DNA from: Holacanthus passer
Lineage: Eukaryota > Chordata > Actinopteri > Pomacanthidae
Length of the DNA stretch: 64,000 nucleotides
NCBI GenBank assembly: GCA_025331565.1
Contig: JAFREQ010000077.1
Span: 186,001-250,000, forward strand
Direction: 5' to 3'
Position 1 is the stretch's first letter. Every line of letters begins with the position of its first letter. The translations under genes were made by a program, and so were the position numbers. Below are positions 36,315 through 46,599 of this stretch, one piece after another. The notes beneath the pieces were generated by a model, which saw only the letters and a list, made by a program, of their open reading frames with translations, was not told where the DNA came from and did not search any database.

Positions 36315-37915
36315 AACCTCAACACTATTAAGGATCATCCAAATATATCAATTAAATCTCATGCTTAATGCAGTTCGGCTTAACAGCAACAACTGAAATA
36401 TGATGTGCAATAAGCTCTGTTTAGAGAGCCTTATATTTTAGATCTCCCCACAGTCCTCCTTTAACAAAGTCCATCTATTTCCTATATTATTTGGAATCAC
36501 ACATACTAAAAGCCAGTGCCAGAGCAGTTTGAACACAGCCAAAAGAGAAAGAGGATGTTACAGCTAAATCAATGGACAGGGCTTTACTGCTTCAACATAT
36601 GGGAGTTTGGGAGTTAAATCTTGCTTGGTTGCTGATTGAATTTTACAGCCGGAGCCTTCAGGAGAGTGCTGGATGGTAATTACCCCAATGTAGGAACAAC
36701 CAGAGTGGAAAGAAGTGCTAAAAAAGAGAATGAGAATGAATAGCAGCGGGCCAATCCTTGGGTGTAACCCATCTGCTTTGAAATGTGGCAAGTTTTAAAA
36801 AGGACAAGGGAAGCTATAAAGGACAAAATTGCAACAAAGACAGACTGTGGCTTTGGTTCTTAATGAGGTTTAGATTCTTTGCAGGGCAGGAAGCTTAACT
36901 TTTTAGTTTAACAGTTCATAGTGGCTGGGAGATTCCTCATTTCCCCACCAAATTTAACTGTTTAAACAGCCAATTATGACCATACAATACACTTGGACCT
37001 TTGGATGATGCCATGTGACCTGCTGAAATGGCTGCTACAGCTAAAAACCTGACAGTCAATATCAGACTTACTTAGAAGTTACTCCACACACTCTCTATGT
37101 CTTAGAGGATCCATTGAGGAAACTAATTCTCAGTGGCTTAAGGGCTGAGATGAGTGTCTATTCTGGGCGGTGTTGTATTGTAAGGCACAGCACAGAATAA
37201 TAATCATCTTAAAAATAAGATGTTCTTTGCAGATGTACTGTCCATCAAAAGTTTTTAAGGCTCAATTTTTTATTTTTTTATTTTGGGTTGTGTCTCAAGC
37301 AGACAACACTAGAAAAGAGTGCACAAGCAGTAGAGCTGAATTTAGAAATGCTTGACTATTTCATTGGAAAAATCTTTCATTGATTTGAGAACAGAATATA
37401 GAATTCCTGACAGAGATTTTATTTTTTAAATATCTACAAATTCGTAATGTTGCCCGCCAACTTTAAAAAAAATAAGCTGAGGTTAGAAGTAGAGGATATA
37501 TTCATATCCTCAATTACAATTAAAAAGGTAAAAAATTGTTATTATTCTTATTCTAGTTCTCTTCAGTTGGAAAATGAGACCTAATGGTTCAGTCTTTTGA
37601 AAAAGTTAAGAGTGAAATAAAGTAAAACTGTCTTGCAAGTCAGCATCCTTGATGGTGTTGAATGCATCAGTTGCACATGCAAACGCAATTCATTAGGTGA
37701 ACAAATTCAAAAAGGAAAACTTGCAAAAAAGGCCAGATATCTGTTAAGATGATGTCCGATGTTTACAGAAAATGTTGGTAATTCAGCAGTGGCAGCTCAC
37801 AGGAGTTCAGGCTGATGTGTTTTGATCTGTTTGAATGCTGCTGAAGTTTATGTTTCCTTGTGATTAAGGCTTGAAATGAAGCTTACATATTCCTGATGAA
37901 GTAGGTTATTAACTA
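36315..37915. other. Anonymous AT-rich DNA
   Basis: Includes T-rich patches near 37266 and 37420. No gene or repeat family is recognised. Confidence 0.5.
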
Positions 37916-37934
37916 AAATCAATTTCTTTTCTAG

Positions 37935-38047
37935 ATGGTTCAGCAGCACGTGGACAGATCCAACGCTTTGAGAACCTGATACCAGAGAAGGATGAACACT
38001 CTTGTGTGATTGATTATCAAAATACTGACTTTCTGTCAAGAGAATGA
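37935..38047 (+). CDS. Weak candidate terminal exon, unidentified
   Basis: After a good acceptor (ATCAATTTCTTTTCTAG, ending at 37934) a frame runs for 37 codons to TGA at 38045-38047. It contains GQIQRFENLIPEKDEH and is acidic and hydrophilic, unlike typical translations of AT-rich DNA. In genomic DNA the frame is closed upstream by TAA at 37913, so it would need splicing, entering at phase 1. No polyadenylation signal is close. No family is recognised. It could be the last exon of a gene on the plus strand or chance. Confidence 0.18.
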
Positions 38048-38049
38048 CT

Positions 38050-38685
38050 GATGAAAATGAAAACTGTCACATATGACATACTGACTTTACAGCTTTTAAC
38101 TTGTCAACCCTGTTTTCATAATGCTGTTCAATCTGCATGATAAAAACCAAAGAAAATATAAATCAATCAATCAGGTGCACAGTGAGCTGGCGTTGGTTTT
38201 AACACATCAATGCATCATTAGTCTGCTTTCCAATGCACCTTAAAGTACCAATGCAATATGGTTTACACTATCAAAAGGCACTTTATTGTAGAAACTAGAA
38301 AGAACTCAGGAATGAAATTTGTGTGTTAATACCAAAACAATGTAGCATCAGCTGCAAACCAAACAAACATCACACTGCCTGCTACAGGAGCCTCATTACA
38401 GTGATGAAGATCTAGGTCAGATCCGGTCAATTACATCTACGGCACAGGCTGCACTGTGACACATTTTCTATTGTTTTGGCTCCATATGGATTTGAAATGA
38501 AACAATGAATGAGGCTAAAGTGCTGACTTTCAGTGTTTGAGGTTTCTTTTCTAAACCAGTGGTCAGCCAATATAGATGAGAACAGTAAAATTAAAGCTCA
38601 AAGTCAGCACTTTGAACTCAGAATCACGGTTTCATCTCAAAGGAAATGTGCCGGAGTAAAAAGCCAAGACTATAAAAAGTTTCAC
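38050..38685. other. Anonymous AT-rich DNA
   Basis: No feature recognised other than short AATCAATCAATCA words at 38160-38174. Confidence 0.5.
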
Positions 38686-38689
38686 CGTC

Positions 38690-39012
38690 TCAAATTAGTC
38701 AATTAATTGATTAGTGCATGGACGGCTTCTGATAATCAACTAATGGCTCAAATCATTTATCAAGCAGAAATGTCAAACATTTGCTGGTTGAAATTATGAA
38801 GATTAAATGTTTTTGTCTGTTTTATGTTATTGAACTTTGAATATCCTTTGGGGTTTTGAACTGTTGTTCGGAGAAAACAAAGACTACAAAGACATCATCT
38901 TGTAGTCTGGCAAGTTGTGATTCAGATTTTCTCGCCATTTTCTGAAACATTTGATTTAATTCGAGTAATGTACAGATTCAGATTAGCAATTATCATAATC
39001 GTTAGACTGCAA
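38690..39012 (+). repeat. ATTAAT-rich dispersed repeat, copy 7, near full length
   Basis: It starts AAATTAGTCAATTAATTGATTAG and runs through TTATCAAGCAGAAATG and AACTTTGAATATCCTTTGG to ATAATCGTTAGACTGCAA. The order of landmarks matches the copies at 25.2 and 56.3 kb. Confidence 0.65.
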
Positions 39013-39014
39013 AT

Positions 39015-40885
39015 TATTCATAAGTTCTATCATGAAATTTTCATTTCCACTGAGCAATTTAACCAAAACCCTGTGCACAATACAAAGTCTTAAAAATCCC
39101 AGATCTGCTTCAGCTCTATTTCTGTTTTCTTTTGTTTTCTGCTCTGACAGAACATCACTGTTTCACTGACACCATCAAGAATAGCCGGGTAAATGATTGA
39201 TGTCTTTAGGCGCTCTGAAGAAGATTTACCAAATCTGAGAGTGTCCTGAAAACTTTGAACAAGTATAGTCCATCTTGACTGAGCCCAGACCCGGGTGAAA
39301 GGCAGCAGACTGGGATTACATAGGTCAGGTCTTGTACTGGTGCTGATGAGCTCTGTGGAGACTTTAGGTACTTGCCCACATCTCCTAATACCAAATTCCT
39401 AACCCGCACTACTTCCTGCATCGCCCTCCTTCAGAGAAAGACAATTTCACTCTTGGGTTTCTCTTTACTTGCAGAGAGACAATTGTTGGCTATTCATCTA
39501 ATCTCAATTGGCGTTGCCTGCCAATCGAGCTCTTGCTGATAGCGTGTTATGCTGCCAGGTCTATCAACTCACTTTGCATCCAGACAGGCTATGACTGGTA
39601 TTACTCTGTTTGATCACAGGGTGAATACTGACTTGACAGAGAAGATCAGCATCACACTGAGCAAACTAAAGGGTGCAATAGCATTACCTGAAAACTCTGG
39701 ACATGCATATCCTCCCTTATTGAGCTCCTGTCAAGAGATTTTTAAATATCTGCTCTTCCTAGATTTCACCAAAAGCCAAATTTTCAAGGCAGCCGTGTTT
39801 ACTGTGGGCTTGATTTACTCTTTTTTAGTGCATATGTTATTTATTCATATTATACAGTGTAACTGACACTTTACTGCTTTGGCCCTCGTTGCAGCGATGC
39901 TTGTGCAGGAAAGCTATATTTATTTTATTGTAGCCATCCCTCATTTTATGGCACATTCAGTGAACTATGTGGTTTGGGAGAACAGGATAGGGAGTCCCAT
40001 TTGCATTTGTGTTCTACATTAGATTAGGCATAAACCCTGGAACATTCTGGTGTACACATGATCACAAACTGTTATTATTATTAATTATTAATTTTCCACT
40101 TTTGCAAAGCATTTCTCAGGGGCTTGGGGTACTCAAAAACTCATTTGGTGTGGTCAGTGGGCTCCATAGCGCCCCCAGTCGCACCCCAGGTTTGCAAATT
40201 CTGATGGTAAAAATGTGGTTCTTTTTCTTGTTTGAACTTTTAGGAATGCATTTTATGAATGATGCTGCTTATTTGGACTTATTGTGATGTGTATGTAATC
40301 TTTATAAAGTGATGCAAGTTGTGTGAGACCGAATGTTTCACATCTTATTATCTTTAAAATGAATCTGTGCTCAATAGTTAGAACTGCAAATCAAGTTTAT
40401 TTCTTCCAGCTGTCAGACATTTGTAAGGATGTGTTTGGCTGCCTGTCAGTTGAGATGTTCTTAAGTTTTTATAGCCTATCACAATATATTAACTTAGCGC
40501 TCCTATATCACAATCAAAGGCAATTCAGCGCAAATAATTGATAAAAGATAAATGACTTTGACAGAGACTGACGCTGGAAGGATTTTAACACATGCTGTGG
40601 GTCTGTATTATCTACAGTAGTCTGTAATTTACTAGTAGTAATAGACATGTAACATCCAACAAACATTTTTGCAATATTTGAAAGTGTGTGTTAAAGTTTG
40701 TGCAAGATGCTGAAGTTTCATTGTGCAAATATAACAAACAGAAGACAGCAGCGAGGAAGAATATGCTCTCAAACAATATGCTGTGAGGCCTTTCAGCCTT
40801 GAAATGAACTGAAGCCGAGTCCAGAGAATAAAGAGGAGCTTCAAGAAGGAATTTTCATACAGCAGTCAGGGTCTCCACACATCAT
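39015..40885. other. Anonymous DNA
   Basis: A short TTATTATTATTAATTATTAA patch lies at about 40071. A 38-base AG-to-GT interval at 39151-39188 has good-looking splice sites but is too short to support. The patch CTCCATAGCGCCCCCAGTCG near 40163 resembles a common fish repeat word, but without enough context to name. Confidence 0.45.
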
Positions 40886-40889
40886 ATTA

Positions 40890-41190
40890 TAAACCTCAAG
40901 GTTCTGAAATGTGGCCATCGCTTTCATTTTTAGACAACTCACACAGAATAGGGATGATTGTCTGTGATTACTTCACAAGAGAGCATATAATGTGCATCCA
41001 CAGTCACAGGGAATATGAGTGGTCCCCAATCTGCAATTTTCCCATGATCCTTATCTTTATTAGCTCATTATTTTCAGTGGAGCCAGCAGTGGCTGCTGAT
41101 CTGTGGCATTTATCCGGACGAGCAGAAACAGCCAATTAGCGGGTGCTTATCTCATCGCTGATATGGAGGTGCAATAAGAATTAAATAGCA
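40890..41190. promoter_or_regulatory. Possible conserved non-coding element
   Basis: The core at 41050-41190 holds TTATTAGCTCATTATTTTC, AGCCAATTAGCGGGTGC and GCTTATCTCATCGCTGATA. It is repeat-free, has homeodomain- and GATA-like words and no long frame. Regulatory function is inferred from texture only. Confidence 0.25.
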
Positions 41191-41194
41191 CAGT

Positions 41195-41575
41195 AAATTT
41201 TGTAGATAGACTTGGATTTAAATTAGGTTACAAATATATATGTATATTGTGAAAATGTGGTATTGTAGTAGCCAGTAGAGCTGACTTCCAAGTCTCTTAA
41301 TATGTTAAATCTAATGCAACAATCTTTTTGCTGTTTGCTTTAGTTGCCTGCAAGGACATCCGGCTGCTTTAAGAGTGTATGTATGTTTTCAAGACTCCTA
41401 CCATATATATATATATAAATTACACAGAACAGCATTGAAAATTCCCTATTATACCCACTTGACATATGCTTAAAAGTGAGCACTACATACCAATACAAAA
41501 GGATCAGTGTCATAACATATCAGAATATATAAGTGACAATGACATTTTCTATCTTCATGTGGGTTTATGCTGATT
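41195..41575. other. Anonymous AT-rich DNA with AT run
   Basis: A short (AT)n run lies at about 41403-41417. Nothing else is recognised. Confidence 0.5.
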
Positions 41576-41582
41576 TTTTGCC

Positions 41583-42340
41583 AACTGCGTCTACAGATCC
41601 AATGCAAGAGAGTTCCATAGTTTAGGAGCTACAAGCCTAAAAGCAGTTTCCTTTTGTCTTGAGCCTGGATCGAGGAACAACCAACAATCCCTGATCAGAA
41701 GACCTCAAACAGCATTGGGACCAGGACAGAACCTTGGGGAACACCACAGAACACAGATTCAGAAGATGGAGAAGGAGAACAAATCCAAAGCTGACCCAGA
41801 GATACCCACCCACTGCTTGAACCTCTCAACCAATACAAGGTGGTCCACAGTACCAAGACAGAAAATTCTCCTGCATCATCCAGCATTAAGAGATCATTTG
41901 AGAATCTGTTGAGCTGTTACTGAATACAATGGAAACCAGACAGAAACTCGTCAAAAATGTTATGCTCTTCTCAGACAGCTGTAAGCTGCTTAGTAACAAC
42001 AACAACTTTTTCCAAGACCTTTGCTATGAAAGGCAACTTTGAAATAGGTTTGTGGCTCTGTGGCAAAAAAGGTCCAGATCAGATTTTTGGAGAAGTGGTT
42101 GAACAGCCGCATGTTTGAAATAAGGTGGGAGATGACCAGATGTCAACGAGTTATTGATTATAGAGAGCACACATGGACCAATGGAATCCACTTTTTACAA
42201 AGAAGTAAGCAAAATGTCAGGGGGACAGGATGAGGTTTTCATAGTACTGACCAGATTTGTGAGCTCTTGTAGTGAGATTGGAGAAAAACTCTCCAAGATT
42301 ATTGTCTGGGAAGGTCAAGCTATTGAAGGGGATTTGCTTC
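41583..42340 (-). mobile_element. L2/CR1-type LINE remnant (reverse transcriptase), internally deleted
   Basis: Read on the minus strand, ordered pieces of a non-LTR reverse transcriptase appear in shifting frames: first FKHAAVQPLLQKSDLDL (about 42060-42112), then KPISKLPFIAKVLEKV, the NYRPIS box region (about 42000-42055), then NDLLMLDDAGEFSVLVL, then VERFKQWVGISGSALDLF, then CGVPQGSVLVPMLF, the GVPQGS box (about 41702-41750). At about 41696-41703 the frame jumps straight into SDQGLLVVPRSRLKTKG, a C-terminal motif of the same elements. The catalytic YADD box and several hundred bases around it are therefore missing. Stops and at least three frame changes make it dead. Upstream ORF1, the endonuclease domain and both element ends were not found. 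The L2/Maui-like assignment comes from remembered motifs; a Rex1-like member is the main alternative. Confidence 0.85.
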
Positions 42341-42399
42341 TGTGTTTTGGCTAAGCATTCAAAAATCAGGTAATAGCAAAATATATAACAATTTCAGAT

Positions 42400-42660
42400 C
42401 ATTATAATTGGGGGGGGGGTTGTTAACGGATGTGAATGCAATTGTCAGGTCTAAATCGCCACTCCAGTACATTTTTTTACATAATTGTTGCCAGTGTCAG
42501 GTCTATATCGAGTTTCTGGCAGTGTGTCCATCTGAACACAGATAAATGTGGGTCATTCCTCAGGTACAGGTTAGATAAGATATTCCTTTATCAGACCCAC
42601 AATGGGGACTTTTCCAAGGATCAGGATCTGTATGGAGCTCTATGAGGCAGCACCTGGTTG
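42400..42660. repeat. Repeat debris beside the LINE
   Basis: A run of ten G lies at 42410-42419. At about 42570-42613 the plus strand reads GGTTAGATAAGATATTCCTT then TATCAGACCCACAATGGGGA, the widespread fish retrotransposon tail (GATAAGATATTCCTTTATTAGTCCCACA...). It is in sense orientation, opposite to the LINE, so it is a separate insertion remnant. Confidence 0.5.
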
Positions 42661-42664
42661 AAAA

Positions 42665-44635
42665 AATAAGTTGCCATGTTACTATCTGCAGTCTGCCTTT
42701 TTGTTTTTTATCCTTGGCTTTGTTATTTCATTTGTAAGGATTCAAAACATTTGAAAGAGACTTCCATTTGAATTTCCGTCAAAATGCTGTTGTTTTCATG
42801 AGAATAATTACAAGGCCGGGAGCTCTTCTGAAAGCAAGAATGGTTGTTTATACCCTAATCACTGGAAGATAACCATTTGAGACTCAGAAACTGTCCAAAT
42901 TAAACACAAAAATAGCGACAGGATTCCACTTTTAACCGGCGTATCATGCATTATACTGCACCTGCTGAACAAAAGAACATTCACAACAACCACCAAAATA
43001 GTAAATTGCCCTTAAAAAGCTACTAACTTCCTGTCTTATGATAGAAGTGTTGCTGCTCGAGTGCTTGGAGCCTGTGGTCTAAACTGTGAGAAAATGGAGA
43101 AGGTGGGGAATCCACTTAAATGCTAAACAATAATGGATTTATTCAGGCTCAACCGCAGATAAGACTGTTTAAAAGAGAAGCCTCATGTGGCCTATTAGAG
43201 GGCATATCCTGAGAACAAAATGACAACCTGTGCAAATGAATAACCCAGCAGAATAGAGTTTGAACATACTGTACAGGCCACTAATGTTCTGTTTTCATGC
43301 CCAAAAGGGCAAACCAACTTGTGCTGATTTTGCTAATACAAGCCTTTAAGGTTGTTTGTTAAACTGCACTTGTGAGAAATGACTGCGATAGTAGGTTTTA
43401 TTGACAAGCCGAGTTGGCAAGCGTGTAATTATGGTTTTCCCTTATTTACTAAGTTTCTACGCCTCAGTAGTCTTTGTTTTGATGCTATCACTTTTTAGAC
43501 TAAAGGTGAACCAAGATGCAGTTTTTATTCCATTAGAACGTATTATAATTGTATTTCTCTGTTATATTTTATCTATCTGCTGCTGACTTACGTATTCTTA
43601 TCCAATTAATACATTCAAATTATCAATAACTAAATGACACCTACTACTGTTAAACAATTAACTGATAACCAACATGAACATCAATTATTAGGCTTTGGAC
43701 TTATAATTGATGATCATTGATGGACTGAAATACTGCCTCCATGACTCACTGCACAGTATGACTAGATTTACAAGTTGGCCTAAAAGAGCTTTAAATGCTC
43801 TGTCTTAATTAGTTGGTTGTGGACAGGGTCTCACAGGTTGAGTAACAAAAACAGCAGTAAAAACAACCACATATGTATTGAGGAAGTAGATCTGATGATT
43901 TATTGCTGAATGTTTTGTTTGCATCACACATACATTTGACAAAATGTGAGGCAAGATGTGCTTCCAACTGCTTTTATATAGCAGTGAGTGATTTTTAAAT
44001 GTGTAGCTCCATATAATCATACGCTAACCTTACTAAATGTGTTTTTCAAAATGTGGACATTTAAATTCCTCTTTAAAACCAGACACAGGTAACTTAACAT
44101 CATCTTTTTGGGGAATTCTCTTGATACTGGAATTCAGGCTATTTGCAAACATAAGAATATCTCAGATTCAATCTCTGTATCAAAAATCAAATGAGGCCTC
44201 GATTTTTACAAAGCAGAAATAAAGATTCACAAGGTAAAAACGATTTGGCATTCATCTCACTAAATGTTTTGCAGTGAGTGAGACAGCTAAGGTTCCTTGA
44301 CATCTGAGGGATTTTCAGCCCACACTGGCCACGAGGCCAAAACAAAATTAAGCAAAACATGCACATAATGATTTGCTTTTGATGAGATGGTTGTCTAAAG
44401 ATAAATCTTTTTTTAAGCAATTCAACAATTGCGAGCAGCACGACCTTCATGAAAAACAACAAATCTTGGACTGTGGTAACACTTGTCCTCTCAATAATTT
44501 ATAAAATCATATAGTTAGTGCAAAAAAAAAATACTACATTTACTCGTAAGTAGTTTTTCAGGATAAATTTAGGGAATGGACTATGGATCTGCCCCAGTCC
44601 ACCTGTACATCCATGCACAGTATATCAGACATTAC
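42665..44635. other. Anonymous AT-rich DNA
   Basis: A short patch at 43645-43690 (AATTAACTGATAACC) may be ATTAAT-family debris but is too short to assign. No gene is recognised. Confidence 0.45.
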
Positions 44636-44639
44636 TTAC

Positions 44640-44785
44640 TTGGGGCAGCTGTGTGTCTAAGTGTCCTTGGGCAAGATACTGAAGCCCAAATTGCTCCCGA
44701 TGGCTGTGCCTTCGGTGTGTGAATGGTTCTGGCTTTTGATGAGCAGGTGGCACTTTGCATGGTAGCCTCTGCCATCAGTGTAGGA

Positions 44786-44852
<67 letters not shown>

Positions 44853-44945
44853 GGCGAATGCTGGCTTGTGTTGTAAAGTGCTTTGAGAGGTCGGTAAGAC
44901 TAGAAAAGCCCTGTATGAATGCCAATGTTTTCAAAGCTGGTCTAA
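44640..44945 (+). mobile_element. tRNA-derived SINE body and tail, with internal microsatellite
   Basis: It contains the ordered landmarks GTGTCCTTGGGCAAGATACTG, GAAGCCCAAATTGCTCCCGATGG (split here), GCTGTGCC, GGTGTGTGAATGG, then after the TG run GAATGGGCGAATGCTGG, TGTAAAGTGCTTTGAGAGGTCGG and AGACTAGAAAAGCCCTGTAT. This is the body and tail of a very common percomorph SINE. The tRNA-like head is missing or unrecognisable upstream. Antisense frames through it encode poly-Thr/His and are not genes. Confidence 0.75.
44787..44848 (+). repeat. (TG)31 microsatellite
   Basis: An uninterrupted TG run of 62 bases inside the SINE, at the place where the family normally carries a short GTGTGTG stretch, so it expanded from the SINE's own sequence. 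It is expected to be length-polymorphic. Confidence 0.97.
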
Positions 44946-44949
44946 CTGA

Positions 44950-45960
44950 CTGAAGTAAGGTACCACAAAATCTGCTTGTTTATATGCACAATATTTTGGA
45001 AAATCACTCATTAGATATTAACTTCAGATGTGTCACTCAGGGTTTCGTCAGCACCAGAGATAATAACCTAAATTTTTCTACTAATAAATCACGAAGCTGT
45101 CTGCCAACCTGGAACACAGATGTGACAAGGGAGTTTTTACAGTTGAACAACCAAATGAGTGATTTTTGACCATGGTGGTAGCTGCCAACTAGTATTTAGG
45201 TATGAGTGCATTCATGAGGGAGACACTGTGTCCCTGTGTGTTTGGCCTCTGATTGGCTGGCATCAGTTTGACATGTCTTATTACTGGCACATCTGGGGAA
45301 CTGGCAGCAGTAGTGCGGTGCCCAGACACCGCCAGCAGATTATCATAAACACATCTCTGAGCCAGAACAGTGACACAACTGCATAAAGTGTGTAGACGGG
45401 TTTATTTTTAGTGGATTAATGGGGATCAATGGGTGCTAAAAACACAGACATGCATGATGGATACATATGTGTACGCTCACACTCACTCAGTGGGTGTCAT
45501 TTGTCAAACTTTCAAAAAAGCAAATGGGATCATGAATCTTGTCAAGGTAACCTCTTTCAGAAAAACACATGTGCCAGGGGAATAAGTTTCACTTAATTGT
45601 GTAAGGGTCAGTTTTTATTTTTGTTAAACTTTGGATATGTTTGGGAGTTGAAGAGTGTTGCTGGTGGAAAGAGGAGTGCTTATATAAATGGCTATTACAA
45701 ACAAGTCGAAGGGGTTTTAGGAATGCATGTGAATTCGATCAATATTCTCCGCAGGCATTTAGGAAGATGATCCAGGAAGCTTCACAACAGGTACCAAAGC
45801 CTGAGTCTCCATCAAGTACACAAAACATTTTTTTGTATTATATAATGCCTGAATTTAAGAAGAACGTAATAGCCCAATAAATTTGTTGATTTAAATCTAA
45901 TAATAATTTTTATAAATTCTTGCAGCACAGCATCCAGGACATGCCTACAAAATAATGCTG
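44950..45960. other. Anonymous DNA
   Basis: A 79-codon plus-strand frame (45641-45880) ends near CACAACAGGTACC, which looks like a donor, but has no acceptor or known motif. Nothing else is recognised. Confidence 0.45.
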
Positions 45961-45965
45961 AAAGA

Positions 45966-46056
45966 TTTAGTTCCTTAATTGATCAGTAGGTTGACAGAAA
46001 ATTTGTCAACAACTTTGATATTCCATGAATCATTTAAGTCATCTATTATTGAAACA
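45966..46056. repeat. ATTAAT-rich dispersed repeat, end fragment
   Basis: TTAATTGATCAGTAGGTTGACAG followed by AAATTTGTCAACAACTTTGAT reproduces the end of the family seen at 56256-56320. Only one end is present. Confidence 0.55.
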
Positions 46057-46059
46057 TGT

Positions 46060-46529
46060 CAAATTGCTCATTGCATTTGTGTTAATTAAGCACCAACTAT
46101 GTGAGGACATTATACACAGTATATCTACTCAGTGTATTGACTGTGTGAGGTTGCAGCCATACAGTCGGGAATCTTATTGTCGACACCATTTCCTATAAAG
46201 AGAAGCACCGAAAATAATCAGAAAGTTGGGAGAAGGAAGCCAAATCACAATCTACCACTGAGAAGATGAGACATTTGCATATAAATCCATTTGGACACTT
46301 CCTAACCTTCTTTGCTAGTCCACAGCGGGAGTATAGACGGAGTGCACACTGTGAGGATTAGGTTCATGTTAAGTGGGCCCCCAGAGGCCTTGGAAAGTCC
46401 CCTGGCAGTGATTGCTTCAGTTAGACAGTGGAATGAGTTGCAGCTTCCGCTGACCAGAGGCGACAGCAAAAATCACCACGACTGCAGCTGGACTGTCTCT
46501 TTTTGATGACAACCACCCCCAAAGCCTTC

Positions 46530-46530
<1 letters not shown>
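46060..46530. other. Anonymous DNA with a GC-richer patch
   Basis: The patch 46315-46500 is GC-richer and holds a 64-codon plus-strand frame with no recognisable motif or splice sites. Confidence 0.4.

Positions 46531-46532
<2 letters not shown>

Positions 46533-46592
<60 letters not shown>
46533..46592 (+). repeat. (AC)30 microsatellite
   Basis: Sixty bases of pure AC. The poly-Val/Cys frame on the minus strand is an artefact of it. Unlike the TG run at 44.8 kb, it is not embedded in a recognisable SINE. Confidence 0.97.
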
Positions 46593-46594
<2 letters not shown>

Positions 46595-46599
46595 TGCCC

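Noticed and set aside
39151..39188. 38-base micro-exon with good splice sites
   Set aside because: Too short to judge, no composition change and no recognised peptide; AG...GT pairs of this kind are common by chance.
44632..44953. Thr/His and Val/Cys repeat frames at 44.6-44.9 kb
   Set aside because: They read through the SINE and its TG run.
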